In this document: piece by piece, positions 41,893 to 51,133 of the stretch
How the letters are laid out: each line of letters opens with the position of its first letter
Numbering within the stretch: the first letter of the stretch is position 1
DNA from: Aerococcus tenax
GTDB lineage: Bacteria; Bacillota; Bacilli; Lactobacillales; Aerococcaceae
Reading direction: 5' to 3'
DNA length: 64,000 bases
Assembly: GCF_003286645.3 (NCBI RefSeq)
Contig: NZ_CP127382.2
Location: 682,001-746,000, forward strand
Made by a program: the position numbers and the translations under genes
The notes under the pieces: generated by a model
Seen by the model: the letters and a program-made list of their open reading frames with translations, nothing else
Databases searched by the model: none
What the model was told of the DNA's origin: nothing

Positions 41893-43335
41893 TTACAGAT
41901 TAAATAAGGGGTAGGTGGTTAATAAAATATCAATCCTTGAATGGTCTAAGTCTTCCATAAAGTAAGTATCTGTGATGGGGGTGACCTCAATTAATGAGCC
42001 AAAAAACAGGTGGAGTTTTCCACAGATTTCTCCAGTAGAGTAAGAACGACCGGTATAAACCGCGATATTTAGGCGTTTATAGTCCTTATAAAAATGATTG
42101 ATAGTTAAGGGATAAAATGAATAGACATAAGAAAACATAATAGCCGTACGTTTGGCCATTAGCCCTTTACTGAAATAGGATTGAAAACTTTCTAGGATTG
42201 GCTGTAGACGGGCGTTAAAGCCGGGAAGGATGAGTTCCCATTTTTCCTTTAAATTACTGATTTCTAAAGCAGTCAACTGTATCTTAGAATAATTTTCATT
42301 TTCCTTTAAATCGAGCTTATCCTGGCAGCAATTATAGAGTAATAAAAGCAACAAATCCTTCTTATCTTGGTCTAAAGGACTTAATTGCTGGCTGGTCGTT
42401 AGTTGATCCAATTCTTTAAAGAAGTTAGCGACGGCTTGAGAATGATCATTTGAAGAACGAATTTCTTCCTGTAAGGCTTGGATAGATAAGTAGGTGGTGT
42501 GTGGTGCTAGACCGACTAAGAGTTGACGGACGGCTTCAGAATTGATGGATACCTTTAGGCGATACTCGATATCAAAGATAATAAATTGGGCTTTTGTGGC
42601 GGTTAAGGATTCTTGTAAGCTCGATAGGTCCCTTGGTAAGTAACTGTCTTGGACCAGGTCTTTATGCTTATAACGAATTAAATTGATGGCAAGAATAATG
42701 GGGAACATGGGGTGACTACTATAAAGTCCTAGGCTAGGCATGGAGTGCCTTAAGTAGAGGGAGATTTTGTTAATGTCCTGATGACTCACCTCATTAAAAG
42801 GCCATTGGGTTAACTGGTAACCAAATTCAAAAAAATCGTAATAAAATTTCCTTACCTCACGTTCGGGCCCCTCAATAGTAAAGGGGTTCATGGTGAGACT
42901 GATACTTGGATAATAACTGGTAAAAAATTGGTTAATGGAATCAATGATGCGATAAAGAGTAGACCGACTAACGAATAACTTTTCACACATATAAGAAATA
43001 TAGTAAATTTTTTGACTGAAAATGGTCCGTATTAAAATGAAATAAATACTATTGTTAAAAAAGTAAGGATAAAACGCATTAACCTGAGGCGGAGTAGAAG
43101 CAACTAATTTGATGTATTTATATTTCATTTCAAACTGTAGTTTGTCAGGAAAAATTAGAATGAGTTGCTTTAAGTCAGAAATTATTGTCTGTGATGAACA
43201 ATTAAAACGGTTCTTTAATTCTTTGATGGCCACCATTTCTTGGTCACTGCTAATGAGGTATTTGATAATATTTAAGCGCCGCTGGTCTAATTTACTCAGT
43301 AGCTTGGCCATTGTTTGGTCTGTTGATGTATCCAT
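41893..43335 (-). CDS. Mga-like PRD regulator, truncated by IS66
   Basis: 480 residues visible. N-terminal winged helix (KELKNRFNCSSQTIISDLKQ), a second Mga-type HTH (CEKLFVSRSTLYRIIDSINQF), a PRD-like helical middle and the start of an EIIB-like domain (LNIAVYTGRSYSTGEICGKL). This is the layout of Mga/AtxA-type regulators that respond to PTS phosphorylation. The natural stop has been replaced by TAA of the IS end (ctgTAAg), removing the last 30 residues, found at 39577-39678. Start set at ATG 43335 with a GGGAG site. Activity after truncation is uncertain. Confidence 0.85.
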   Translation of the reverse strand: MDTSTDQTMAKLLSKLDQRRLNIIKYLISSDQEMVAIKELKNRFNCSSQTIISDLKQLILIFPDKLQFEMKYKYIKLVASTPPQVNAFYPYFFNNSIYFILIRTIFSQKIYYISYMCEKLFVSRSTLYRIIDSINQFFTSYYPSISLTMNPFTIEGPEREVRKFYYDFFEFGYQLTQWPFNEVSHQDINKISLYLRHSMPSLGLYSSHPMFPIILAINLIRYKHKDLVQDSYLPRDLSSLQESLTATKAQFIIFDIEYRLKVSINSEAVRQLLVGLAPHTTYLSIQALQEEIRSSNDHSQAVANFFKELDQLTTSQQLSPLDQDKKDLLLLLLYNCCQDKLDLKENENYSKIQLTALEISNLKEKWELILPGFNARLQPILESFQSYFSKGLMAKRTAIMFSYVYSFYPLTINHFYKDYKRLNIAVYTGRSYSTGEICGKLHLFFGSLIEVTPITDTYFMEDLDHSRIDILLTTYPLFNL

Positions 43336-43768
43336 TTAAATATTACTCCCTTCTGTAAGAAAAATTAAAGACGACTTGGAAAATTATCCAGTCGTCCTTT
43401 TTGTTTTTAATCTCAATCATGTTGATAGTAAATGTCTTTTTAAATAGTGGGTTGGCTTTTTAGAAAAACAGTTATGATACACATGCAGTCTTGATGCGTA
43501 AAAACAAATAGTCTTATTACATTAAAACATAAGAATTTGATTTTTAATATACAATCCTTGGGATAGCTATCCCAAAAATTAAATAAAGGCTAAATTATTG
43601 AGATCAAACTTAGTAAGAATTACAAAGTCGTATTGATCAGTAATGGTGAGTTAAATAGATAAAATTAATAGACTTTATTTCGATTGGCCTTTCATCTGCC
43701 TCTTCTTTTCCCTTTTCCGTAGGTCTTCGCTATAATGAATGTGAAAATAGACAATGAGGGGGAAAAAG
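43336..43768. other. Gene-free divergent region before ypbB
   Basis: Contains a hairpin GACGACT/AGTCGTC (43370-43397) with T runs on both strands, a perfect 18-bp palindrome (43558-43575), and a -10-like TATAAT (43731-43736) before ypbB. No gene seen. Confidence 0.65.
43558..43575. promoter_or_regulatory. Perfect 18-bp palindrome TTGGGATAGCTATCCCAA
   Basis: No loop, so a DNA-binding dimer site is more likely than a hairpin. It lies about 220 bases upstream of the Mga-like gene and about 195 bases upstream of ypbB. The binding protein is unknown. Confidence 0.5.
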
Positions 43769-44773
43769 ATGTTAGAACTCTTAGCTGAAGTCAAGAAAGG
43801 CACAGCAGACTTGAATCAAAATACACTTTATCAGATTCTTATTGGTAAACGCACACCCTCTAGCTTGTTCTACGCCTATAATCACCAGCTCTTATTCTTA
43901 TTTAACTTATGTCCTCAATTATCCAAGTTAAGCTGGAAAAAGTTAGACCAGGTTGATCATGAGCCAGAGACTGATATGCAAACTTTACTGGCTGGTCTAA
44001 AATACCGGCAGGGGCTATTTCCAAAAACTAACCACCAGGCTATACAGACTAGTCTACTCTTATTCTTTCAAGCTCTAGCTAATGCTAGCCATGGTGAAAA
44101 AAGCTACCAACCCCTTACTCAAAGTGCTCAAATTCAATACCAGGTCAAGTGCTTCTTTGCTTGGACGCAAAAAAAGTATCGTAAAAAGGAGTTAGCGACT
44201 ATACTAGGGCAGGAATTAGAAGCCATTTTAGCTGCTTGGCCACTGGAGCAAGCCGATATGTTATTGGCACGGATCGGTTATGTTGACCTGCCAGCACTGA
44301 CTTATGAAGAATTAGCAAGTCGTTATCATTTTACTTTAGACCAATGCCATTTGTACTATAGTAGTTTAATTGACCGCCTCATGATCACAGTGCTATCAGC
44401 GGATACTTACCCCCTCTTAAAAAGCTTTTTTGAAAGCTTTATTGCCCCCTATCCTCCTTGGTCAGATTCTGCTAATGTGAGCTATCGCTATATTAAACAG
44501 GGCTATTCATTAGAAAAAATTGCTAAAAACCGCCATTTAAAAGTTTCTACCATAGCTGATCATTATGTGGACATTATGCTTTCTCGACCAGAAGTTTTAG
44601 CCCAGGAAGCCAGTGACTTGTTCGGCGCAGATTTAAAGAAGATTGATTGGTCGCTTGCTTATAATCACTTTGAAAGTTTTCAGAAAGCTTTTCCTAAAGC
44701 GCCTTATTGGCTTTACCGTTATTATCAAATGATGCAAGTGAAAGAGGCCAGAAAGGAGCAAGTAAGATGTTAG
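43769..44773 (+). CDS. ypbB: YpbB-like helix-turn-helix protein
   Basis: 334 residues, almost all helical. The C-terminal helix-turn-helix (IKQGYSLEKIAKNRHLKVST) is that of YpbB, which in Firmicutes is always encoded before a short RecQ. It probably acts as a DNA-binding partner for that helicase, whose own C-terminal RQC/HRDC domains are missing. Start at ATG 43769 (GAGGGGG site); its stop overlaps the recQ start by 7 bases. Confidence 0.8.
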   Translation: MLELLAEVKKGTADLNQNTLYQILIGKRTPSSLFYAYNHQLLFLFNLCPQLSKLSWKKLDQVDHEPETDMQTLLAGLKYRQGLFPKTNHQAIQTSLLLFFQALANASHGEKSYQPLTQSAQIQYQVKCFFAWTQKKYRKKELATILGQELEAILAAWPLEQADMLLARIGYVDLPALTYEELASRYHFTLDQCHLYYSSLIDRLMITVLSADTYPLLKSFFESFIAPYPPWSDSANVSYRYIKQGYSLEKIAKNRHLKVSTIADHYVDIMLSRPEVLAQEASDLFGADLKKIDWSLAYNHFESFQKAFPKAPYWLYRYYQMMQVKEARKEQVRC

Positions 44774-46245
44774 AAGATCTCTTAGCGACTCACTTTGGTT
44801 ACCAGTCTTTTCGCCCTGGGCAAAAGGAAATTTTACTCCACTTACAGAAACGAGAAAACACGATTGGTATTTTACCCACTGCTGGCGGCAAGTCATTGAT
44901 TTATCAGATCTACCAGTATTTAAATCCCGGTCCCATTTTGCTTATCTCCCCTTTGTTGGCATTGATGGAAGACCAAGTTAGTCAGCTGCAGGCACTAGGT
45001 TTTAAAGCAAGTGTGGCAATAACTAGTCAATTAAGTAAACAAGAAAAAAACTGGTTACTTCATCATCTCCATGACTTTCAATTTATTATTATGTCACCAG
45101 AAATGCTCTCCCAACCCGCAGTCTTACGGCGCTTAAGACAAATTGCTATCCAACTGATGGTCATTGATGAAGCGCACTGTATTTCTCAATGGGGCTATGA
45201 TTTTCGGCCGGAGTACAGTGCCCTCAAACAATTTCGCCAAGCCCTAAATCATCCTTTGACCTTAGCCCTGAGCGGTAGCGCTAGTCAAAATACAGTAACA
45301 GAGATTGCCCAGCATTTGTTTGATGAGCGTGAAAGCTATCAGCAAGTCCAATGCCCCTTAGACCGGCCTAATTTGTTCTATGGTCAATTGAAGTTTAATG
45401 AAAAGGACAAGTTTCACCATCTTAATTCCTTGCTTGAGACCTTACCGAAGCCGGGAATCATTTATGTCCACAATAAAATGGAGTTGGAAGAACTTTACCA
45501 AAATTTAAAAGCGAGCGGCCAGCTAAAGCTCGCCAGCTACCATGCTGACAAGACTAGTGAGGAGCGCTTGCAAGTCCAAGAGCAATTTCAAAAGGGACAT
45601 CTTGACGCGATTTTAGCCACATCTGCTTTTGGCATGGGGATTAACCAGGCCAATGTACGTTTTGTTATTCACTATCATGCTCCGCAATCATTAGCTGACT
45701 ATCTGCAAGAGAGTGGCCGATGTGGTCGTGACGGCCAAGAAGCTTTGGTATTACTTTATTCTAATCCCCAAGAAATTAGCCGTTTAAATTATTTTAAAGA
45801 GCAAATTGACGCTCAAGCTTTGCCTTTTTATCAAGGATTAAAACAGGCTTACAAGCGGGCTGATTTTTTGCAAAGTCAGACTTTCTTAGCACTTGAGGAG
45901 CAAATCCAAAATTTAATCACTTATTTTTACTATAATTATTCACCGCAGGATAAGGACCAGATTCAGAAGGACTTTCAAAACTATCAAAGAATAAAGAAAA
46001 ATGAAATCGAACAAATGATCCAATACCTCATCTTAAAGAGCTGTTATCGTCGTTACTTGCTAAGTCATTTTTCCAAGGAAAGGATAAGTACTAATCGCTT
46101 TTGTTGCTCGCATTGTCAGGCTGACTTTGAAGATACGGCAACTTTTAAGGAATATCTGACCTTGGCCCCTAAGCGCTTGGTGAATCCCAAAGAAAAAGTG
46201 TTGAAGGATTGGCGGGCGCGACTTAATGTCTTATTTCCTAGTTAG
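44767..46245 (+). CDS. recQ: RecQ-family ATP-dependent DNA helicase (short form)
   Basis: 492 residues. Walker A GILPTAGGKSLIYQ, DEAH box VIDEAHCISQWGYDFRPEY, ATSAFGMGINQANVRFVIHY and motif VI QESGRCGRDGQ. It has a cysteine cluster RFCCSHCQADF near the end but no HRDC domain. Start ATG 44767 with AAAGGAG upstream. Likely works in recombination and fork repair with YpbB. Confidence 0.93.
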   Translation: MLEDLLATHFGYQSFRPGQKEILLHLQKRENTIGILPTAGGKSLIYQIYQYLNPGPILLISPLLALMEDQVSQLQALGFKASVAITSQLSKQEKNWLLHHLHDFQFIIMSPEMLSQPAVLRRLRQIAIQLMVIDEAHCISQWGYDFRPEYSALKQFRQALNHPLTLALSGSASQNTVTEIAQHLFDERESYQQVQCPLDRPNLFYGQLKFNEKDKFHHLNSLLETLPKPGIIYVHNKMELEELYQNLKASGQLKLASYHADKTSEERLQVQEQFQKGHLDAILATSAFGMGINQANVRFVIHYHAPQSLADYLQESGRCGRDGQEALVLLYSNPQEISRLNYFKEQIDAQALPFYQGLKQAYKRADFLQSQTFLALEEQIQNLITYFYYNYSPQDKDQIQKDFQNYQRIKKNEIEQMIQYLILKSCYRRYLLSHFSKERISTNRFCCSHCQADFEDTATFKEYLTLAPKRLVNPKEKVLKDWRARLNVLFPS

Positions 46246-46323
46246 GAATGGTTTAACTAAGGAAAATACTGACATTTTGCCTAATAAATGCTACAATTTT
46301 CTAGTAATAAAGGAGGAATAATC

Positions 46324-47052
46324 ATGGCATTCAAGGACAATTGGAATCAGTTTAAAAATAAATGGAAAAAAGAAGAGCCAGCAGTTGAGGAAGAAAAGGC
46401 TAACTTAGAAGAGGAAGTTGAAGCAGGACCAGAGACGAGTTCGGCCGATGAGTACGAAAATTTGAAGAACCGTCAATATTCACGGTCTTCCAGAAATAAA
46501 AAGGAAAAGGGTGTATCCCCAACGGTCAAGGTTTTGATTGCTCTAGGACTCTTGTTTATTTTGATCCCTTATGCAGCCTATATTATTTACGGCAACCAAC
46601 AAAAACAACCAGAAAGCATGAATGTGGACCAAGTGATGGTGTCTAAGTCTGAAAATGATTCCCAAAAACAAGCCGAAGAAGAAAGCAAGAAGGCGGAGGA
46701 ATCAAAACAAGCAGAAGAAAGTAAAAAACAAGAAGAAAGCCAACAAGCGGCTCAAGCTTCTCAACAAGCTGCCCAGGAAGCCCGTCAAGCAGCTGAACAA
46801 TCCCAAGCCGTTCAACAATCCCAACAACAAGCAGCTGCCCAAGAGCAATCCCGTCAACAAGCGAGTCGAAACCAAAATCAACAAAATACCAATCAAAATC
46901 AAAATGTAGGAAGTTATCAAGTTTCTGCTGGAGATAACCTTTATCGGATAGCAGTTAACCATGGAATGACTCTGAATCAATTACTGGAATTAAACGGCTT
47001 ACATGCCAATTCACCGATCGCACCGGGTACGGTTCTTCGGGTCTACCAATAG
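46324..47052 (+). CDS. LysM-domain membrane protein
   Basis: 242 residues. A charged cytoplasmic N-terminus, one membrane helix (about 57-80, VKVLIALGLLFILIPYAAYI), then an Ala/Glu/Gln/Ser-rich repeat stalk (about 100-190), and a single LysM domain at the end (YQVSAGDNLYRIAVNHGMTL, then LHANSPIAPGTVLRVYQ). LysM binds peptidoglycan; the protein should link membrane and wall, perhaps in cell shape or division. ATG 46324 follows AAAGGAGGAA. Confidence 0.85.
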   Translation: MAFKDNWNQFKNKWKKEEPAVEEEKANLEEEVEAGPETSSADEYENLKNRQYSRSSRNKKEKGVSPTVKVLIALGLLFILIPYAAYIIYGNQQKQPESMNVDQVMVSKSENDSQKQAEEESKKAEESKQAEESKKQEESQQAAQASQQAAQEARQAAEQSQAVQQSQQQAAAQEQSRQQASRNQNQQNTNQNQNVGSYQVSAGDNLYRIAVNHGMTLNQLLELNGLHANSPIAPGTVLRVYQ

Positions 47053-47083
47053 GCGCGAAGGTTGAGTAATTGAGGAGTAGAAA

Positions 47084-47758
47084 ATGAAAAAAATTAACAT
47101 TGCTATTGACGGCCCCGCTTCTTCGGGAAAGAGTACCATCGCTAAACGATTGGCTGAACGTTTAAACTATGTTTACTTGGATACGGGTGCCATGTACCGC
47201 TGTGTAACTCTCCTGGCCTTAAAAGGACAGATTGAAGCTGAAAATTCACCAGCACTTAATGACCTATTAGAAAGCATCGATATTCAATTTGAGACGGACT
47301 CTGAAGGCCAAAAGATCTTCCTTAATGGACGGGATGTGACTAAGGCAATCCGCCAAGACCATGTTACCCAAGCGGTTTCTGCCTACTCTGCAATCGACCG
47401 AGTTCGCCAGGCTATGGTTGAACGGCAACAAAGTTGGGCTAGAAACCATGCTGGCTTAGTGATGGATGGTCGTGATATTGGAACCGTGGTATTGCCTGAT
47501 GCTGATCTTAAGGTTTTTCTCACCGCTTCAGCAGCAGTTAGAGCGAAGAGACGATTCTTAGAAAATCAGGCTAAAGGACTATCTGAACAAACAATTGAAG
47601 AATTAACTGAGGCAATTGAAGCTCGTGATTACTACGATGCCCATCGTGAAAATAGCCCCTTAAAAGCAGCTGGGGATGCTATTGTTATTGATAGTTCTGA
47701 TTTGAATTTAGACCAGGTTGAAGAAAAGATATTGAGTCTAATTGAGGAAAAAGAATAA
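47084..47758 (+). CDS. cmk: Cytidylate kinase
   Basis: 224 residues. P-loop IDGPASSGKSTIAKRLA, the CMP-binding YLDTGAMYRCV and DGRDIGTVVLPDADLKVFLTAS. Phosphorylates CMP/dCMP for nucleic acid synthesis. It lies before rpsA as in many Firmicutes (cmk-rpsA), with the rpsA promoter in the gap. Confidence 0.97.
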   Translation: MKKINIAIDGPASSGKSTIAKRLAERLNYVYLDTGAMYRCVTLLALKGQIEAENSPALNDLLESIDIQFETDSEGQKIFLNGRDVTKAIRQDHVTQAVSAYSAIDRVRQAMVERQQSWARNHAGLVMDGRDIGTVVLPDADLKVFLTASAAVRAKRRFLENQAKGLSEQTIEELTEAIEARDYYDAHRENSPLKAAGDAIVIDSSDLNLDQVEEKILSLIEEKE

Positions 47759-47794
47759 ATAAATAAGATAAATCTAAAAAAAGCTTTAAGAAAT

Positions 47795-47823
47795 TTGTCT
47801 TATTTAAATTAACATGTTATAAT
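47795..47823 (+). promoter_or_regulatory. Promoter of rpsA
   Basis: TTGTCT (47795-47800), a 17-base spacer and TATAAT (47818-47823), giving a leader of about 60 bases. Confidence 0.8.
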
Positions 47824-47890
47824 CGAAGGGTATTCATTGACCAAAGTGTCGATGGTTAGTACTTTTATTTACAGGAGAGGATATAAGTTT

Positions 47891-49213
47891 ATGACAAATG
47901 AGTTTGAACAACAAGCAAATAACGAAGTAGAGGCAAATGAAGAAATGCCTTCTATGGAGGATATGCTTGCAGAAACAAAAGAAGTGAAAATTGGTGATAC
48001 GGTAACAGGAGAAGTATTAACCATTGATGAAAACAATCAATTAATTGTTGGTATTGAAGGCGCTGGTGTTGAAGGGGTCGTACCTTTCCGTGAATTGTCA
48101 TCTTCCCATGTTGACGATGTCACTGAAATCGCTAATGTTGGTGATACTCTCGAATTAGTGGTTGTAAAACACATTAAAGATAAAGAAAACGGAACTTTCT
48201 TACTTTCTCGTCGTCGTTTAGAACAAAAGAAAGTTTGGAAAGAATTAGAAGAAAAAGCTGAAAATGAAGAAACCATTACTGTTCCAGTAACAAAAGTTGT
48301 TAAGGGCGGTTTAGTGGTTGATGCTGGCGTTCGTGGTTTCATCCCAGCTTCTATGGTTGAAGATCACTTTGTACGTGACTTCACACCATATAAAGGCAAA
48401 GAATTAGAAGTGAAAATTGTGGAAATTAATCCTCAAGAAAACCGTTTAATTCTTTCCCATAAAGAAATTGCTCGTGAACAAGCTGAAGCTGAACGTGCCG
48501 AAAAATTAGCACAATTTGAAGAAGGCGAAGTTGTTGAAGGAACTGTCGCTCGCTTAGCTAACTTTGGTGCTTTTGTTGACCTCGGTGGTATCGATGGTTT
48601 AGTTCACATTTCACAAATTGCTCACCACCATGTTAACCATCCTTCTGATGAATTAGAAGTTGGCCAAACTGTTAAGGTGAAGATCTTGTCAATCGATGAA
48701 GACCGTGATCGTATCTCCTTATCTACTAAGGCAGCTACTCCAAGTCCTTGGGAAGATATTGAAGAAAAAGCTCCTAAAGGCGCTGAACTTGATGGTGTGG
48801 TACGCCGAATCGTAGACTTTGGTGCTTTCGTCGAAGTCTTCCCTGGCGTTGAAGGTTTAGTTCACATTTCACAAATTTCTCATGAACATGTCAACCATCC
48901 TTCGGATAAACTTGAAGAAGGCCAAGATATTAAAGTCAAAGTTCTTGATGTAAATCCAGAAGAACACCGTCTATCTTTATCAATCAAAGCGCTTGAAGAA
49001 GCTCCAGAACGTTCTGAGTCTGACAAAGACGAACAAAGAGCTCCACGTCGCGAACGTAAGAGCCAAGCAAATAACCGTCGTAACAAACCGGCTCAAGCAA
49101 AACGTTCACAAGCATCTCAAAGTAGCAATGACGAAGACACAGGCTTCTCATTCGCTGATCTTTTAGGTGACCAACTAAAAGACTTAAATCTTGACGATTC
49201 TTCAGAAGATTAG
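47891..49213 (+). CDS. rpsA: Ribosomal protein S1 homologue
   Basis: 440 residues from ATG 47891 (CAGGAGAGG). Four S1 repeats, the last two with a near-identical GLVHISQI motif (FGAFVDLGGIDGLVHISQIA and FGAFVEVFPGVEGLVHISQI). A basic, low-complexity C-terminus follows. It helps mRNA binding to the 30S subunit. Four repeats rather than six is normal in Firmicutes. Terminator follows. Confidence 0.93.
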   Translation: MTNEFEQQANNEVEANEEMPSMEDMLAETKEVKIGDTVTGEVLTIDENNQLIVGIEGAGVEGVVPFRELSSSHVDDVTEIANVGDTLELVVVKHIKDKENGTFLLSRRRLEQKKVWKELEEKAENEETITVPVTKVVKGGLVVDAGVRGFIPASMVEDHFVRDFTPYKGKELEVKIVEINPQENRLILSHKEIAREQAEAERAEKLAQFEEGEVVEGTVARLANFGAFVDLGGIDGLVHISQIAHHHVNHPSDELEVGQTVKVKILSIDEDRDRISLSTKAATPSPWEDIEEKAPKGAELDGVVRRIVDFGAFVEVFPGVEGLVHISQISHEHVNHPSDKLEEGQDIKVKVLDVNPEEHRLSLSIKALEEAPERSESDKDEQRAPRRERKSQANNRRNKPAQAKRSQASQSSNDEDTGFSFADLLGDQLKDLNLDDSSED

Positions 49214-49225
49214 TAAAGATTAATA

Positions 49226-49255
49226 AGGGCTGGGAGCTATCCCGGCCCTATTTTT
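49226..49255 (+). terminator. Terminator after rpsA
   Basis: AGGGCTGGGA / TCCCGGCCCT stem (one wobble) with a GCTA loop and TTTTTG tail. Confidence 0.88.
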
Positions 49256-49303
49256 GTTTAATCCGATTGGAATATTTATTCGCCTAGAAGGAGGGGACTA
49301 TGG

Positions 49304-50614
49304 ATGAAAACCTTAAATATCGCCATTGTCGGACGACCTAATGTGGGAAAATCGACAATTTTTAACCGGATCGCCGGGCAAAGAATCAGCATCGTTGAAG
49401 ATGTTCCTGGAGTAACCCGTGACCGTGTCTATGCCCAAGGAGAGTGGCTGGGGCGGAAGCTACGTTTAATTGACACTGGGGGGATTGAATTTAACGACGA
49501 ACCCTTTGTCGAACAAATCCGCCTGCAAGCAGAAATTGCAGTGGAAGAGGCTGATTTAATTATTATGATGACTAGTGTAGTTGATGGGGTTACAGAAACG
49601 GATGAAATGATCGCCCGTCTACTGCAAAAGTCTGATAAACCTGTCCTCTTAGCGGTAAATAAGGTGGATAACCCCGAATTACAAGCAGAAATTTACGATT
49701 TTTACCGACTAGGCCTTAATGATCCCTATCCAATTTCAGGTGCACACGGCCTAGGAATCGGAGATCTCTTGGCAGAAATCTACCGTCTCTTTCCTTTAGA
49801 AGATGAGGATAGCGAAGATGAGGAAACGATTTCTTTTGCCTTAATTGGACGGCCAAATGTGGGAAAATCTTCCTTAGTAAATGCGATTTTGGGTGAGAAC
49901 CGTGTGATTGTTTCTGATATTGCTGGCACCACCCGAGATGCAGTGGATACTTACTTTTCATATAAGGAGCGCAGTTTTAAAATTATTGACACTGCAGGGA
50001 TTCGCCGAAAAGGGAGAGTCTCTGAATCAACTGAGAAATATAGTGTCATGCGGTCGATGTCTGCGATTGAACAGGCATCTGTTGTCTTGCTGGTCCTGAA
50101 TGCCGAAGAAGGGATCCGTGATCAAGATAAAACCGTAGCTGGCTACGCTCATGAGGCAGGGAAGGGAATTATTATCCTAGTTAACAAATGGGACGCTCTA
50201 AAAAAGGACAGCCACACCATGAAGGAATTTGAAGATAATATCCGCGCTCAATTCCAATTCCTATCCTATGCCCCTATCCTTTTTGTCTCTGCGAAAAGTA
50301 AGCAGCGTTTAGATAAGATTCCAGATCTTATTATCCAAGTTCATGAAAACTTTAACCGTCGGATTCAATCCTCCCTACTTAATCAAGTTTTGGCGGATGC
50401 TATCCGCATTAATCCAGCGCCTTCAGATAAAGGGAAAAAGTTACGGGTTTACTATATGACTCAGGTGAGTGTAGGGCCACCGACCTTTGTCGTGATGGTC
50501 AACGACACTGATCTTATGCATTTTTCTTATGAGCGCTTCCTGGCTAACCAAATTCGGCAAGCCTTTGATTTTAGCGGAACGCCCCTGCATATCATTAGCA
50601 GAAATCGGCGGTAA
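49304..50614 (+). CDS. der: Ribosome-assembly GTPase Der
   Basis: 436 residues, two tandem Era-like G domains: [14 protein letters not shown] / DTGG / NKVD, then [14 protein letters not shown] / DTAGIR / NKWD, and a KH-like C-terminus. Essential for 50S subunit maturation. The gene uses ATG 49304 after GGAGGGGAC; hup follows. Confidence 0.97.
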   Translation: MKTLNIAIVGRPNVGKSTIFNRIAGQRISIVEDVPGVTRDRVYAQGEWLGRKLRLIDTGGIEFNDEPFVEQIRLQAEIAVEEADLIIMMTSVVDGVTETDEMIARLLQKSDKPVLLAVNKVDNPELQAEIYDFYRLGLNDPYPISGAHGLGIGDLLAEIYRLFPLEDEDSEDEETISFALIGRPNVGKSSLVNAILGENRVIVSDIAGTTRDAVDTYFSYKERSFKIIDTAGIRRKGRVSESTEKYSVMRSMSAIEQASVVLLVLNAEEGIRDQDKTVAGYAHEAGKGIIILVNKWDALKKDSHTMKEFEDNIRAQFQFLSYAPILFVSAKSKQRLDKIPDLIIQVHENFNRRIQSSLLNQVLADAIRINPAPSDKGKKLRVYYMTQVSVGPPTFVVMVNDTDLMHFSYERFLANQIRQAFDFSGTPLHIISRNRR

Positions 50615-50639
50615 AACATTGAAATATAAGGTATAAATG

Positions 50640-50668
50640 TTGTTATGACGTGCTTTCTGTGGTATATT
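50640..50668 (+). promoter_or_regulatory. Promoter of hup
   Basis: TTGTTA (50640-50645), 17 bases, TATATT (50663-50668). Confidence 0.6.
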
Positions 50669-50738
50669 TATAGAGAATTGTCATTGATGATAATTCTCCA
50701 TTCACGAGAAGAATGGAAATATTTTTGGAGGTGTAAAA

Positions 50739-51017
50739 ATGGCTAATAAAGCTGACTTAGTACAAAAAGTAGCTGAATCAACTGGTGAATCTAAGAAAAA
50801 TGTTCAACCAGTCGTCGATGCAGTATTTTCTTCAATTGAAAACTTTTTAGCTGATGGGGAAAATGTTCAAATTATCGGTTTTGGTAATTTTGAAGTACGT
50901 GAACGTGCCGCTCGTAAGGGACGTAACCCACAAACCGGTGAAGAAATTCAAATTCCAGCAAGTAAAGTACCTGCATTTAAAGCAGGTAAAGGTTTAAAAG
51001 ACGTTGTTAAGGGCTAA
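50739..51017 (+). CDS. hup: HU-type DNA-binding protein
   Basis: 92 residues. Family signature [20 protein letters not shown] with the DNA-intercalating Pro in RNPQTGEE. Strong TTGGAGGTG site and own promoter, as expected for an abundant chromosome-shaping protein. The single-gene transcript ends at a strong terminator. Confidence 0.97.
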   Translation: MANKADLVQKVAESTGESKKNVQPVVDAVFSSIENFLADGENVQIIGFGNFEVRERAARKGRNPQTGEEIQIPASKVPAFKAGKGLKDVVKG

Positions 51018-51031
51018 TCTTCCTTAACTTG

Positions 51032-51068
51032 AAACTGCCAAGTTCTCAGAAGGACTTGGCAGTTTTTA
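51032..51068 (+). terminator. Terminator after hup
   Basis: AAACTGCCAAGT / ACTTGGCAGTTT stem, TTTTATT tail. Confidence 0.9.
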
Positions 51069-51133
51069 TTTATTACTTATCGGTAGGGTTAAGCTTTATA
51101 TCTATGCTAAAATAAACAAATATGGAGGTTAGC

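Larger units (their letters stand above)
39679..41896 (+). mobile_element. IS66-family insertion sequence (2218 bp)
   Basis: Perfect 15-bp terminal inverted repeats, GTAAGCGTCAAATAG (39679-39693) and CTATTTGACGCTTAC (41882-41896). An exact 8-bp target duplication AGATTAAA lies on both sides (39671-39678 and 41897-41904), as is standard for IS66. It encodes TnpB and TnpC but no TnpA. The intact duplication and genes indicate a recent insertion. Confidence 0.97.

Noticed and set aside
46324..47052. Overlapping frames in the Gln/Ala-rich stalk region (both strands) as genes
   Set aside because: They arise from the CAA/GCA-rich repeat composition; only the LysM frame has a start signal and domains.
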